Origin: Alphaproteobacteria bacterium
Lineage (GTDB): Bacteria > Pseudomonadota > Alphaproteobacteria > GCA-2731375
Assembly (NCBI GenBank): GCA_030746295.1
Contig: JASLMY010000195.1
Coordinates: 1-9,426, forward strand
DNA length: 9,426 bases
Reading direction: 5' to 3'
How positions within the stretch are numbered: position 1 is the stretch's first letter; each line of letters opens with the position of its first letter. This document shows positions 1 to 7,322 of the stretch, in pieces. The notes beneath the pieces were generated by a model that saw nothing but the letters and a program-made list of their open reading frames with translations, was not told the origin of the DNA and did not search any database. The translations under genes were made by a program, and so were the position numbers.

Positions 1-1055
1 CCGTCGAGGCCGGCGCATAGCACGCCCGCCTGCAACAGGTAGGGATTGGCGGCGCCGTCCATCAGGCGCAGCTCGAACCGCCCCGGGTCGGGTATGCGGA
101 TCATGTGGGTGCGGTTGTTGCCCGAATAGGAGACCGCGTTCGGCGACCAGGTGGCGCCCGACAGCGTCGCTGGCGCGTTGATCCGCTTGTAGCTGTTGAC
201 CGTCGGGTTGAAGAAGGCGCAGAGGGCCTCGGCCGAGTGGATGATGCCGCCAAGGAAGTTGTAGGCGAGGCCCGACAGCCCCATCTCGTCCTTGTTGTCG
301 AGGAAGAGGTTGCGCCGTCCGGTCTTGTTCCAGAGCGAGACATGGGCGTGGCAGCCGTTGCCGGTGAGGTCGGCGAAGGGCTTCGGCATGAAGGTGGCGC
401 GGAAGCCGTGGTTCTCGGCGATGGTCTTGACCATAAACTTGAAGAAGGCGTGCCGGTCGGCGGTGATGAGGCAGTCGTCGTAGTCCCAGTTCATCTCGAA
501 CTGACCGTTGCCGTCCTCGTGGTCGTTCTGGTAGGGGCCCCAGCCCATCTCGCCCATATGGTCGCAGATCTCGGCGATGACGTCGTAGCGGCGCATCAGG
601 GCCGCCTGGTCGTAGCAGGGCTTTTCCTGGATGTCGTTGGCGTCCGAGATCTCGTTGCCGTCCGAACTGATCAGGAAGTACTCGCACTCGACGCCCGACT
701 TCATGACCTGACCGGCCTTGGCGGCGCGGGCGATCTGGCGCTTCAATGCCACCCTGGGCGAATCCTCGACCTCCTGGCCGTCCATCCAGAGATCGGCCGC
801 GAGCCAGCCGACCTCCGGCTTCCAGGGCAGTTGGATCAGGCTGGCGGGATCGGGGATCGCGAACATGTCGGGGTGCGCCGGCGTCATGTCGAGCCAGGCC
901 GCGAAGCCGGCGAAACCAGCCCCGTCCTTGGCCATATTGGCGATGGCCCGCGCCGGCACCAACTTTGCCCGAAGCACGCCGAAGAGATCGACGAAGCTGA
1001 TCAGGAAATATCTGATGCCCTTCTGCTTCGCCACTTGCGCCAGATCGGTCGCCAT
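1..1055 (-). CDS. gmaS: Gamma-glutamylmethylamide synthetase (type III glutamine-synthetase-like), 3' end cut by window
   Basis: ATP-dependent ligase expected to join methylamine to the gamma-carboxyl of glutamate, giving gamma-glutamylmethylamide in the cytoplasm. About 351 codons are visible; the C-terminal part (family about 435-450 residues) lies beyond the left edge. The start at 1055 has GGGAGG six bases upstream. Seen: an N-terminal beta-grasp region with GIRYFLISFVDLFG; the first metal-ligand glutamates in GVECEYF (residues 121-127); NDHEDGNGQFEMNW (177-190); the ATP/glutamate loop TGNGCHAHVS (231-240); and the arginine-rich NNRTHMIRIPDPGRFELRL (313-331). These are glutamine synthetase landmarks in the GlnT/GmaS form. 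It follows mgsC by 26 bp, and its place after mgsABC is the main reason to call gmaS rather than glutamine synthetase. Amine specificity cannot be read from sequence: ethylamine, isopropylamine or ammonia are alternatives. Confidence 0.88.
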   Translation of the reverse strand, partial: MATDLAQVAKQKGIRYFLISFVDLFGVLRAKLVPARAIANMAKDGAGFAGFAAWLDMTPAHPDMFAIPDPASLIQLPWKPEVGWLAADLWMDGQEVEDSPRVALKRQIARAAKAGQVMKSGVECEYFLISSDGNEISDANDIQEKPCYDQAALMRRYDVIAEICDHMGEMGWGPYQNDHEDGNGQFEMNWDYDDCLITADRHAFFKFMVKTIAENHGFRATFMPKPFADLTGNGCHAHVSLWNKTGRRNLFLDNKDEMGLSGLAYNFLGGIIHSAEALCAFFNPTVNSYKRINAPATLSGATWSPNAVSYSGNNRTHMIRIPDPGRFELRLMDGAANPYLLQAGVLCAGLD

Positions 1056-1061
1056 GGATTG

Positions 1062-1067
1062 CCTCCC
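1062..1067 (-). promoter_or_regulatory. Ribosome binding site of gmaS
   Basis: GGGAGG on the minus strand lies six bases before the ATG at 1055, in the 26-bp gap after the mgsC stop. It fixes the gmaS start. It is a much clearer site than those of mgsB and mgsC, which suggests gmaS is translated strongly and independently. Confidence 0.75.
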
Positions 1068-1081
1068 TTGCGTGTCTTCTT

Positions 1082-2407
1082 CTAATCGTCTTTTCGCCAG
1101 CCGGGGATCCAGCCGGTGCCGGCGAGCGGCACCCGGGCCATCGCCGCCGCCTCGATAGTGAGCGCCACCAGGTCCTCCGGCTCCAGGTTCAGGACGTGGC
1201 TCTTGCCGCAGGCCCGGGCCAGGGTCTGGATCTCCAGCACCAGCGTCGTCAGGTAGTTCTTGAGGAGCCGGGCGCCGGCCTCCGGCTCCAGCCGCGCCTC
1301 CAGCTCAGGCTCTTGCGTCGTGATGCCGACGGGGCAGAAGCCGGTGTGGCAGTGGTGGCAGTAGCCGGGCTCGGTGCCGAGCTTTTCGTAGTCGTCGTGA
1401 TAGGCCGGCTTGTTGCAGCCGAGCGCGATCAGCGCCGCGGTGCCGATCGAGACCGCGTCGGCGCCGAGCGCCAGGGCCTTGGCGGCGTCGGCGCCGTTGC
1501 GGATGCCGCCCGAGACGACGAGCTGCACCCGGCGGTGCATGTCGAGCTCCTGCAGCGCTTCGACCGCCATGCGCACCGCAGGCAGGGTCGGGATGCCGAC
1601 ATGCTCGATGAAGACGTCTTGGGTCGCGGCGGTACCGCCCTGCATGCCGTCGAGGACGACGACGTCGGCGCCGGCCTTGACCGCCAGGGCCACGTCATAG
1701 CCGACCCGGGTGGCGCCGATCTTGACGTAGATCGGGATCCGCCAGTCGGTGATCTCGCGCAGCTCGGTGATCTTGATCGCCAGGTCGTCGGGCCCGGTCC
1801 AGTCGGGATGGCGCGAGGCGCTGCGCTGGTCGATGCCTTCGGGCAGGTCGCGCATGCCGGCGACGCGTGGCGTGATTTTCTGGCCCAAGAGCATGCCGCC
1901 GCCGCCGGGCTTCGCGCCTTGGCCGATCACCACCTCCAGCGCATCGGCACGGCGCGCGTCGTCTGGGTCCATGCCATAGCGCGAGGGCAGCACCTGGTAG
2001 ACCAGCGTCTCGGAGGACTGGCGCTCCTCCTCGGTCATGCCGCCGTCGCCCGTCGTCGTGCTGGTGCCCATCTCCGTCGCCGCCCGGCCCAGCGCCTCCT
2101 TGGCGTGCGCCCCCAGCGAGCCGAAGCTCATCCCGGCGATGGTGATCGGGATCTTCAGCTCGATCGGCTTCTCGGCGTGGCGGTCGCCGAGGACGACGTT
2201 GGTCTCGCAGCGCTCGCGATAGCCTTCCAGGGGGTAACGCGAAGTCGAGGCGCCGAGGAACACCAGGTCGTCGAAGCTCGGCAGATAGCGCTTGGCGCCG
2301 AAGCCGCGGATCTCGTAGACGCCCTCGGAGGCGGCGCGCTGGATCTCGTGGATGACCTGCTGGGGGAAGCTGGCCGAGGCGCGGAGCTGGCGGCGGTCGA
2401 AGGTCAT
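1082..2407 (-). CDS. mgsC: N-methylglutamate synthase subunit C (FMN/Fe-S glutamate-synthase-like)
   Basis: 441-residue synthase subunit, homologous to the central and FMN-binding domains of GltB but as a separate protein. In N-methylglutamate synthase it would carry the FMN site where N-methylglutamate is formed from 2-oxoglutarate and the amine released from gamma-glutamylmethylamide. Seen: a TIM-barrel core with AGMSFGSLGAHAKEALGRAA (91-110); the substrate/FMN segment GQGAKPGGGG (162-171); VVVLDGMQGGTAA (249-261); the phosphate-binding SGGIRNGAD (299-307) and GADAVSIGTAAL (315-326); then the Fe-S cysteines in CHHCHTGFCPVGITTQ (C350, C353, C358). The C350-x2-C353-x4-C358 pattern resembles the glutamate synthase [3Fe-4S] motif. 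It starts 12 bp after mgsB with only a weak AGGGA upstream. It lacks its own amidotransferase domain, which mgsA supplies. The alternative is a GlxD-type paralogue with another amine substrate. Confidence 0.88.
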   Translation of the reverse strand: MTFDRRQLRASASFPQQVIHEIQRAASEGVYEIRGFGAKRYLPSFDDLVFLGASTSRYPLEGYRERCETNVVLGDRHAEKPIELKIPITIAGMSFGSLGAHAKEALGRAATEMGTSTTTGDGGMTEEERQSSETLVYQVLPSRYGMDPDDARRADALEVVIGQGAKPGGGGMLLGQKITPRVAGMRDLPEGIDQRSASRHPDWTGPDDLAIKITELREITDWRIPIYVKIGATRVGYDVALAVKAGADVVVLDGMQGGTAATQDVFIEHVGIPTLPAVRMAVEALQELDMHRRVQLVVSGGIRNGADAAKALALGADAVSIGTAALIALGCNKPAYHDDYEKLGTEPGYCHHCHTGFCPVGITTQEPELEARLEPEAGARLLKNYLTTLVLEIQTLARACGKSHVLNLEPEDLVALTIEAAAMARVPLAGTGWIPGWRKDD

Positions 2408-2419
2408 CGGCGGGAATCC

Positions 2420-3103
2420 CTAGTAGTCGCCGGCGTGGTCGACGTTGAAATGATAGAGCTTGCGGGCCGAGCCGTAGCGCCGGAAATCGGCCGGATCGGC
2501 GTTCATCTCGGCCGCCTCCAGCAGTCCGGCCAGGCCTTCCAGGTGCTCTGGGCCCATCTCCTTCTCGACGCAGTCCGCACCCAGGCTCTCGACCCGGCCG
2601 CGGACGAAGACGATCGCCTCGTAAATCGAATCGCCGAGATCGCCACCGGCGTCGCCCAGGACCACGAGGTGCCCCGCTTGTGCCATGAAGGCGCTCATGT
2701 GGCCGACCGACCCGCCGACGACGATGTCGATGCCCTTCATCGAAATACCGCAGCGCGACGAGGTGTCGCCCTCGATGATCAAGAGGCCGCCGCGGCCCGA
2801 GGCGCCGGCCGATTGTGAGGCGTTGCCGGTTACCCGGATCCGCCCCGACATCATGTTCTCACCCACGCCCGGCCCGACGTGGCCGTTGACGACGATTTCG
2901 GCCTCCCGGTTCATGCCGCCGCAGTAGAAGCCGGCATGGCCCTCGACGACGACCTCCAGCGGCTGGGTCAGACCGACCGCAATGGCATGTGCGCCGCGTG
3001 GGTTGAGAACCCGGAAGGCACGCTCGTTGGCTTCCGGCCCGATCTCGTGCAGGCGCCGGTTGAGGTCCCGGAGCCGGCTCTGGCCGAGGTCGATCTCAAG
3101 CAT
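2420..3103 (-). CDS. mgsB: N-methylglutamate synthase subunit B (GXGXG beta-helix)
   Basis: 227-residue protein made almost wholly of the GXGXG beta-helix that is the C-terminal domain of GltB. It is a structural subunit that would hold the amidotransferase (mgsA) and FMN (mgsC) subunits together. Seen: turns with regularly spaced glycines from about residue 50 to 175, including EGHAGFYCGGMNREAEIVVN (54-73), GHVGPGVGENMMSGRIRVTG (74-93), SGRGGLLIIEGDTSSRCGIS (102-121), GGSVGHMSAFMAQAGHLVVL (130-149) and GDAGGDLGDSIYEAIVFVRG (150-169). The ATG at 3103 overlaps the end of mgsA by 8 bp (ATGCTTGA). The same frame stays open upstream to 3574, but that part is the wrong-frame reading of mgsA and was dropped. 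No Shine-Dalgarno sequence precedes the ATG, so translational coupling to mgsA is likely. Confidence 0.87.
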   Translation of the reverse strand: MLEIDLGQSRLRDLNRRLHEIGPEANERAFRVLNPRGAHAIAVGLTQPLEVVVEGHAGFYCGGMNREAEIVVNGHVGPGVGENMMSGRIRVTGNASQSAGASGRGGLLIIEGDTSSRCGISMKGIDIVVGGSVGHMSAFMAQAGHLVVLGDAGGDLGDSIYEAIVFVRGRVESLGADCVEKEMGPEHLEGLAGLLEAAEMNADPADFRRYGSARKLYHFNVDHAGDY

Positions 3104-4004
3104 GGCCGGCCCGGCCCCAGCTGTAGACCCGGCCCGGCTTCGGCTCCCAGATTCGGGCCGCCTCGGCGCCCGGCAGGGTGGCAATCGAGCGGTACTCGGT
3201 CGCCATCGCCACCCAATCGTCGCTCTCGGCCAGGACGGCGTGCTTGCAGGCGATGGGATCGCGCAGCACCGAGAAGCCTTGCGCCGTGCCGACGGCGAAG
3301 GTGTAGAAGCCGTCCAGGTCCCGGACCGCCGCCGCCAGCGCCGCCTCGATGTCGTCGCCTTGCGCCAGGCGCCAGGTGAGGTAGCCCGCCGCGACCTCGC
3401 TGTCGTTGTCGGTCTCGAAGGAGACGCCGTGGCGGGCGAGCTCGCGCCGCAGCCGGTTGTGGTTCGAAAGCGAGCCGTTGTGTACCAGACAGAGGTCGAG
3501 GCCGGTGGTGAAGGGATGCGAATGGCTGGTGGTGACGGCGCTTTCCGTCGCCATGCGGGTGTGGCCGATGGCATGGCTGGCGGAAACGCGGGTCAGGTCG
3601 AAGCGCTCGATGACACTCGCCGGCAGGCCCTTCTCCTTGAAGATCTCTATTGCCGTGCCGGCCGACATCAGCCTGAGGTCGGGCCGCTCGGCGGCCAAGT
3701 AGGCGCGGATCGCCGTCGCCTCGCCGCCAAGCGTGAAGACGCCGTGGGTGCCGCGGACCTCGAACTCGGGCGCGCAGCCGAAGGTCGCATCGAGCGCGTC
3801 ACGCAACGCCGGCCAGTCGGCCTCGGGCTCGGGATCGAAGATGCTGACCTTGACCTGGCCCGCCTCGACCGGGCGGCGGTAGAGGGCGACGCCGGCGCTG
3901 TCCGGCCCGCGGTCGGTCATCTCGACCAGCATTTCCGATAGAAGCGCACCCAGCCGCTCTTCGAGCGCAGGCGTCTTGGCGAACAGTCCGACGATGCCAC
4001 ACAT
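3096..4004 (-). CDS. mgsA: N-methylglutamate synthase subunit A (class II glutamine amidotransferase)
   Basis: 302-residue Ntn-type glutaminase. It would release the amine from the gamma-amide of the donor (gamma-glutamylmethylamide here) and pass it to MgsC. The N-terminus is MCGIVGLF, so Cys2 becomes the catalytic N-terminal nucleophile once Met is removed. Other class II motifs seen: DRGPDSAGVA (31-40), GHTRMAT (147-153), HPF (163-165), VHNGSLSNHN (174-183) and ETDNDSEV (197-204). The C-terminus is short, with no synthase domain, as expected for a split glutamate-synthase-like complex. It starts 18 bp after the amidase stop, with a weak GGGACGG five bases before the ATG, and its end overlaps mgsB. 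A stand-alone asparagine-synthetase-like or GlxB-type protein is the alternative, but the neighbours favour mgsA. Confidence 0.87.
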   Translation of the reverse strand: MCGIVGLFAKTPALEERLGALLSEMLVEMTDRGPDSAGVALYRRPVEAGQVKVSIFDPEPEADWPALRDALDATFGCAPEFEVRGTHGVFTLGGEATAIRAYLAAERPDLRLMSAGTAIEIFKEKGLPASVIERFDLTRVSASHAIGHTRMATESAVTTSHSHPFTTGLDLCLVHNGSLSNHNRLRRELARHGVSFETDNDSEVAAGYLTWRLAQGDDIEAALAAAVRDLDGFYTFAVGTAQGFSVLRDPIACKHAVLAESDDWVAMATEYRSIATLPGAEAARIWEPKPGRVYSWGRAGHA

Positions 4005-4022
4005 TGCTTCCGTCCCGGCGGC

Positions 4023-5453
4023 TCAGCCGGCGTGGACCGGCGGACGGCGGTCCGCCCAGGGCCGGGCCGCCTCGAGCTGCGAGGCGAGGCGGATCAGCAG
4101 TGACTCCTCGCCGAAGCGGGTCGCCAGCTGCACGCCGACCGGCAGGCCGTCGTCGCTCATGTGCAGCGGCAGGGTGATCGCCGGCTGGCCCGTGAGGTTC
4201 TGCTGCGGCGTGAAAGCGATGAAGCGGAAGAGGCGGTCATAATAGTCGTCGATATCCTCCGTCGTCATCACCAGGGCGCCCAGCGGTACGGGCCGCTCGG
4301 CCAGGGTCGGTGTCAGCAGGATGTCCCAGTCCTCGTGGAAATGCGCCATCCGCCGGCCGAAGGCGTGGATGTCCTGGATCGTCCGCAGATAGTCGGGGCC
4401 GCTGACGCGCCGGCCCTCCTCGGCCGAAAGGCGAGAGATCGGCTCCAGATCGTCTGGGCCTGGGTCGCGCCCACTGGCGGCCTGGTAGCGGTCCAGGTTG
4501 GCGGCGGCGTTGACGCCGGCGATCAGACGCCAGACCTCGGCGATCCAGTCGAGATCGACCGGTGGTGCGGCTTCCTCGACCTCGTGGCCGAGCTCGGCCA
4601 GGAGCGCTGCCGTCTGCTCGACCGCCTCGGTGCAAGCCGGGTCGAGCGTGCTGCCGGCATGGACCTCGGTCGAGACCGCAACCTTGAGGCGCCCGGGGTC
4701 GGCGCCGACGGCGTCGGCGAAGGGCGCCGTCATCGGCGGAGACCCGTTGGGCGCGCCGAGCTCAGGTCCGGCGATCGCGTCCAAGAGGTGGGCAGTGTCG
4801 CGCACCGTGTGGCAAACCACGTGACCGACGCTGTTCAGGCTCTCGCCGAGGTCGGGGCCGACCGGGGTCCGCCCCCGGGTGGGCTTCAGGCCGACGAGGC
4901 CGCAACACGAGGCCGGGATCCGGATCGAGCCGCCGCCGTCGGTGGCGTGCGCCGCCGGCACGATGCCGGCCGCCACCGCCGTCGCCGAGCCGCCCGACGA
5001 GCCACCGCCGCTCCGCTCGAGGTTCCAGGGGTTGGGTGCCGCCCCGTGCGCCACCGGCTCGGTGCTGGCGCAGAGCCCGAACTCGGGCGTGTTGGTCTTG
5101 GCGATGGAGACTAGGCCGGCACGCTTCTGGCGGATCACGATCTCGCCGTCATGGTCGGGCACGAAATCGGCAAAGAAGCGGCTGCCGTTCTGCATCGGCA
5201 CGCCGGCATAGAGGCAGTTCAGGTCTTTCAACATGAAGGGGACGCCCTTGAAGGGGCCGTCCGGCAGGCCGTCGGCGATCGCCTGTCGTGCCTCCGTCTC
5301 CATCTCGGTGACGACCGCGTTCAGCTCCGGCTGCAGCGCCCGCATGCGCGTCAGCGCCGTCTCCAAAACTTCCTCGATCGTGACCTCGCCGCCCCGGATC
5401 AGTTCTGCCAAGCCGACCGCGTCGTAGTTGCCGTAGTCCTTGAATGCCGCCAT
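4023..5453 (-). CDS. Amidase-signature family hydrolase (6-aminohexanoate-cyclic-dimer-hydrolase-like)
   Basis: 476-residue amide hydrolase with the Ser-cisSer-Lys triad. Seen: K76 in FMLKDL, the cis-serine S152 in SGGGSSGGSA, and the nucleophile S176 in DGGGSIRIPA, followed by CCGLVGLKPTRGR. The spacing of 76 and 24 residues fits the family. The DGGGSIRIPA..CGLVGLKP.RGR block resembles, from memory, NylA-type cyclic-dimer hydrolases more than GatA. There is no signal peptide, so it is cytoplasmic. The ATG at 5453 is preferred because GGAAGGGAG lies seven bases upstream; an in-frame ATG at 5564 would add 37 arginine- and alanine-rich residues with no family match. It is the first gene of the mgs operon, 18 bp before mgsA, and diverges from an acyl-CoA synthetase. 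The substrate is unknown. An N-alkyl amide or gamma-glutamylmethylamide itself would fit the context (inference). Confidence 0.85.
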   Translation of the reverse strand: MAAFKDYGNYDAVGLAELIRGGEVTIEEVLETALTRMRALQPELNAVVTEMETEARQAIADGLPDGPFKGVPFMLKDLNCLYAGVPMQNGSRFFADFVPDHDGEIVIRQKRAGLVSIAKTNTPEFGLCASTEPVAHGAAPNPWNLERSGGGSSGGSATAVAAGIVPAAHATDGGGSIRIPASCCGLVGLKPTRGRTPVGPDLGESLNSVGHVVCHTVRDTAHLLDAIAGPELGAPNGSPPMTAPFADAVGADPGRLKVAVSTEVHAGSTLDPACTEAVEQTAALLAELGHEVEEAAPPVDLDWIAEVWRLIAGVNAAANLDRYQAASGRDPGPDDLEPISRLSAEEGRRVSGPDYLRTIQDIHAFGRRMAHFHEDWDILLTPTLAERPVPLGALVMTTEDIDDYYDRLFRFIAFTPQQNLTGQPAITLPLHMSDDGLPVGVQLATRFGEESLLIRLASQLEAARPWADRRPPVHAG

Positions 5454-5601
5454 CGGAATGCTCCCTTCCTCAGCCCTGCCAATAGCATCCGCCAGACCCG
5501 GCCCCGGTTCAAGCCACCATGCCGCCGCCGACCTTGAAATCCTTTCGGCCCGCCGGAGCCTCAAGCTATAGTTTCCCGGTCAAAGAACAGGCGGGAGTGC
5601 G
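5454..5601. promoter_or_regulatory. Divergent promoter region between the amidase-mgs operon and the acyl-CoA synthetase
   Basis: The 148-bp gap between two genes transcribed away from each other must hold both promoters. For the plus-strand gene the best -10 is TATAGT at 5567-5572, with only a poor -35 (TTTCGG, 5543-5548, spacing 18). For the minus strand a TTGAAC hexamer (about 5507-5512) with GATGCT 17 bases on is possible but weak. TTCAAG at 5508-5513, CTTGAA at 5533-5538 and TCAAG at 5561-5565 form inverted half-sites about 25-27 bp apart, which could be an operator. The presence of promoters is safe; the exact boxes are uncertain. Confidence 0.45.
5461..5469 (-). promoter_or_regulatory. 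Ribosome binding site deciding the amidase start
   Basis: GGAAGGGAG on the minus strand, seven bases before the ATG at 5453. It supports this start over the in-frame upstream ATG at 5564. Confidence 0.7.
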
Positions 5602-7248
5602 ATGATGCCAGGCAGCGACGGGGCGAGCTTCGATTACGGGGCGGCGCGGGCCGCGTTTGAGCTCGAGGTTCCCGAAGAGTTCAACTTCGCCTTCGACGTG
5701 CTGTCGAAGCGGGCGCGGGAGGCGGACAAGCTCGCCCTCATCGCTGTGGACAAGACCGGCGAAAAGGTCGAACGGCTGAGCTATGCCGACCTGGACGAGG
5801 CCTCCAGCCGCTTCGCCAATGTGCTGCTGGGGCTGGGTGCGGCCAAGGGCGACTACGCCTTCGTCATGATCCCGCGCCTTCCGGCCTGGTACCATGTCCT
5901 TTTCGGCTGCATGAAGTCGGGCGTCGTCGCCATGCCGGGGACCAACCTGCTGACGGCAAAGGACATCGAATATCGGGTCAACCGCTCCGAGGCCAAGCTC
6001 GCCATCGTCACTGCCGAGCACGCCGAGAAAGTCGAGGCGGTGCATGACGCCTGCCCGAGTCTGGAGCATCTGATCATCGTCGGCGAGGAGCGCGCCGGCT
6101 GGACCTGCCTGGAGACAGCCTCCGCCGCGGCCGCGGCCGAGGTGGACCGCGCCGCCCTGCCGCCCACCCGGGCCGACGATCCGATGCTGATCTACTTCAC
6201 TTCCGGCACGACCTCGATGCCGAAGATGGTGGCCCGCGACCATGCCTACGGCCTGGCGCACAGCATCACCGGGCGCTATTGGCTCGACTTAGCTGAGGAC
6301 GACGTCCACTGGACGTTGAGCGACACCGGCTGGGCCAAGGCGGCCTGGGGCATGTTCTTCCCGCAATTCATCGCCGGGGTGACGATGCTGATCTACGACG
6401 CCGAGGGCTTCGATGCCGAGGCGCATCTGCGGCTGATCGAGCGCTTCCGTGTGACGACCTTCTGCGCCCCGCCGACGGTCTATCGGATCTTCGCCCAGAT
6501 GGACCTCTCTGGCTTCGACTTGTCGTCGCTGCGCCACTCGGTCGGCGCCGGCGAGCCCTTGAACCCGGAGGCGATGCGGGCCTGGAAGGCGGCCACGGGC
6601 CTGGAAGTCCACGACGGCTATGGCCAGACCGAGAGCATCAACCTGGTCGCCAACTACCCGGGCATGGAGATCCGGCCGGGCTCGATGGGCAAGCCGGTGC
6701 CGGGGCTGGTGATCGACATCGTCGACGACGACGGCAACGTTCTGGAGGACGATGCCGTCGGCCATATCGCCGTCAAGCTGACCGAGCCCTGGCCCCTGGG
6801 CCTCTTCCACGGCTACATGGGCGACGACGCGGCGACGGCCAAATCCTTTCACGACGGCTGGTACTTCACCGGCGACACCGCGACGCGGGACGCCGACGGC
6901 TATATCTGGTTCGTCGGCCGCGACGACGACATCATCTCCTCGGCCGGCTACCGGATCAGCCCCTTCGAGGTCGAGAGCGCGCTGGTCGAGCACGAGGCGG
7001 TGGCCGAGAGCGCCGTCGTCGGCAAGCCCGACGAGTTGCGCGGCGAGATCGTCAAGGCCTTCGTCACGCTCGCCCCCGGCTTCGAGCCTTCGGACGCGCT
7101 GACGCAGGAGATCCAGGATTTCGTCAAGGGCCACACCGCGCCCTACAAGTACCCTCGCGAGATCGTCTACCGCGAGGCCCTGCCGAAGACCATCTCCGGC
7201 AAGATCCGCCGCGTCGAGCTCCGCGCCGAGGCGGCGGAGGAGGGATAG
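5602..7248 (+). CDS. Medium-chain acyl-CoA synthetase (ANL superfamily, ACSM-like)
   Basis: 548-residue AMP-forming ligase that activates a carboxylic acid to its acyl-CoA through an acyl-adenylate. Seen: the A3 phosphate loop YFTSGTTSMPKMVARDH (198-214), the ACSM-like SDTGWAKAAWG (240-250), the A5 motif DGYGQTES (338-345), YFTGDTATRD (421-430), the hinge VGRDDD with R440/D441 followed by SSAGYRISPFEVES (446-459), and the C-terminal catalytic lysine K534 in PKTISGKIRR. Length and the GWAKAAW block favour a short- or medium-chain or aromatic acid synthetase over acetate or long-chain types. Two ATGs are adjacent: GGGAG at 5593-5597 lies four bases from ATG 5602 and seven from ATG 5605, so the second may be the one used. 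It diverges from the amidase-mgs operon and may share its regulation. The exact acid is unknown. Confidence 0.88.
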   Translation: MMPGSDGASFDYGAARAAFELEVPEEFNFAFDVLSKRAREADKLALIAVDKTGEKVERLSYADLDEASSRFANVLLGLGAAKGDYAFVMIPRLPAWYHVLFGCMKSGVVAMPGTNLLTAKDIEYRVNRSEAKLAIVTAEHAEKVEAVHDACPSLEHLIIVGEERAGWTCLETASAAAAAEVDRAALPPTRADDPMLIYFTSGTTSMPKMVARDHAYGLAHSITGRYWLDLAEDDVHWTLSDTGWAKAAWGMFFPQFIAGVTMLIYDAEGFDAEAHLRLIERFRVTTFCAPPTVYRIFAQMDLSGFDLSSLRHSVGAGEPLNPEAMRAWKAATGLEVHDGYGQTESINLVANYPGMEIRPGSMGKPVPGLVIDIVDDDGNVLEDDAVGHIAVKLTEPWPLGLFHGYMGDDAATAKSFHDGWYFTGDTATRDADGYIWFVGRDDDIISSAGYRISPFEVESALVEHEAVAESAVVGKPDELRGEIVKAFVTLAPGFEPSDALTQEIQDFVKGHTAPYKYPREIVYREALPKTISGKIRRVELRAEAAEEG

Positions 7249-7283
7249 GGCCGCCTCGGGCGCGAAAGGGCGTCTACTGTCTT

Positions 7284-7301
7284 GTTGGGGCGTACCCCAA
7301 C
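7284..7301. repeat. Perfect 7-bp hairpin, loop CGTA
   Basis: GTTGGGG CGTA CCCCAAC lies in the 74-bp gap between the acyl-CoA synthetase stop and the HD-type gene. The stem is perfect and GC-rich, but no T-run follows on either strand, so a classic intrinsic terminator is not supported. It could be an operator, an mRNA processing or stability element, or part of a dispersed repeat. Confidence 0.5.
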
Positions 7302-7322
7302 TGTGCGTTCTGAGGGCCAGGG

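Noticed and set aside
105..1085. 326-codon plus-strand frame opposite gmaS
   Set aside because: No domain or motif; it mirrors the codon bias of gmaS.
1196..2818. 540-codon open frame on the plus strand opposite mgsC and mgsB
   Set aside because: It is antisense to two genes with clear family motifs, its translation is low-complexity and rich in R, A, D, V and G, and such long mirror frames are common in high-GC DNA.
3104..3574. Upstream extension of mgsB in the same frame
   Set aside because: The added residues are the wrong-frame reading of mgsA, and the beta-helix protein begins naturally at the ATG at 3103.
5454..5564. Longer amidase start at 5564
   Set aside because: There is no ribosome binding site and no family similarity in the added 37 residues, and it would take up most of the divergent promoter region.
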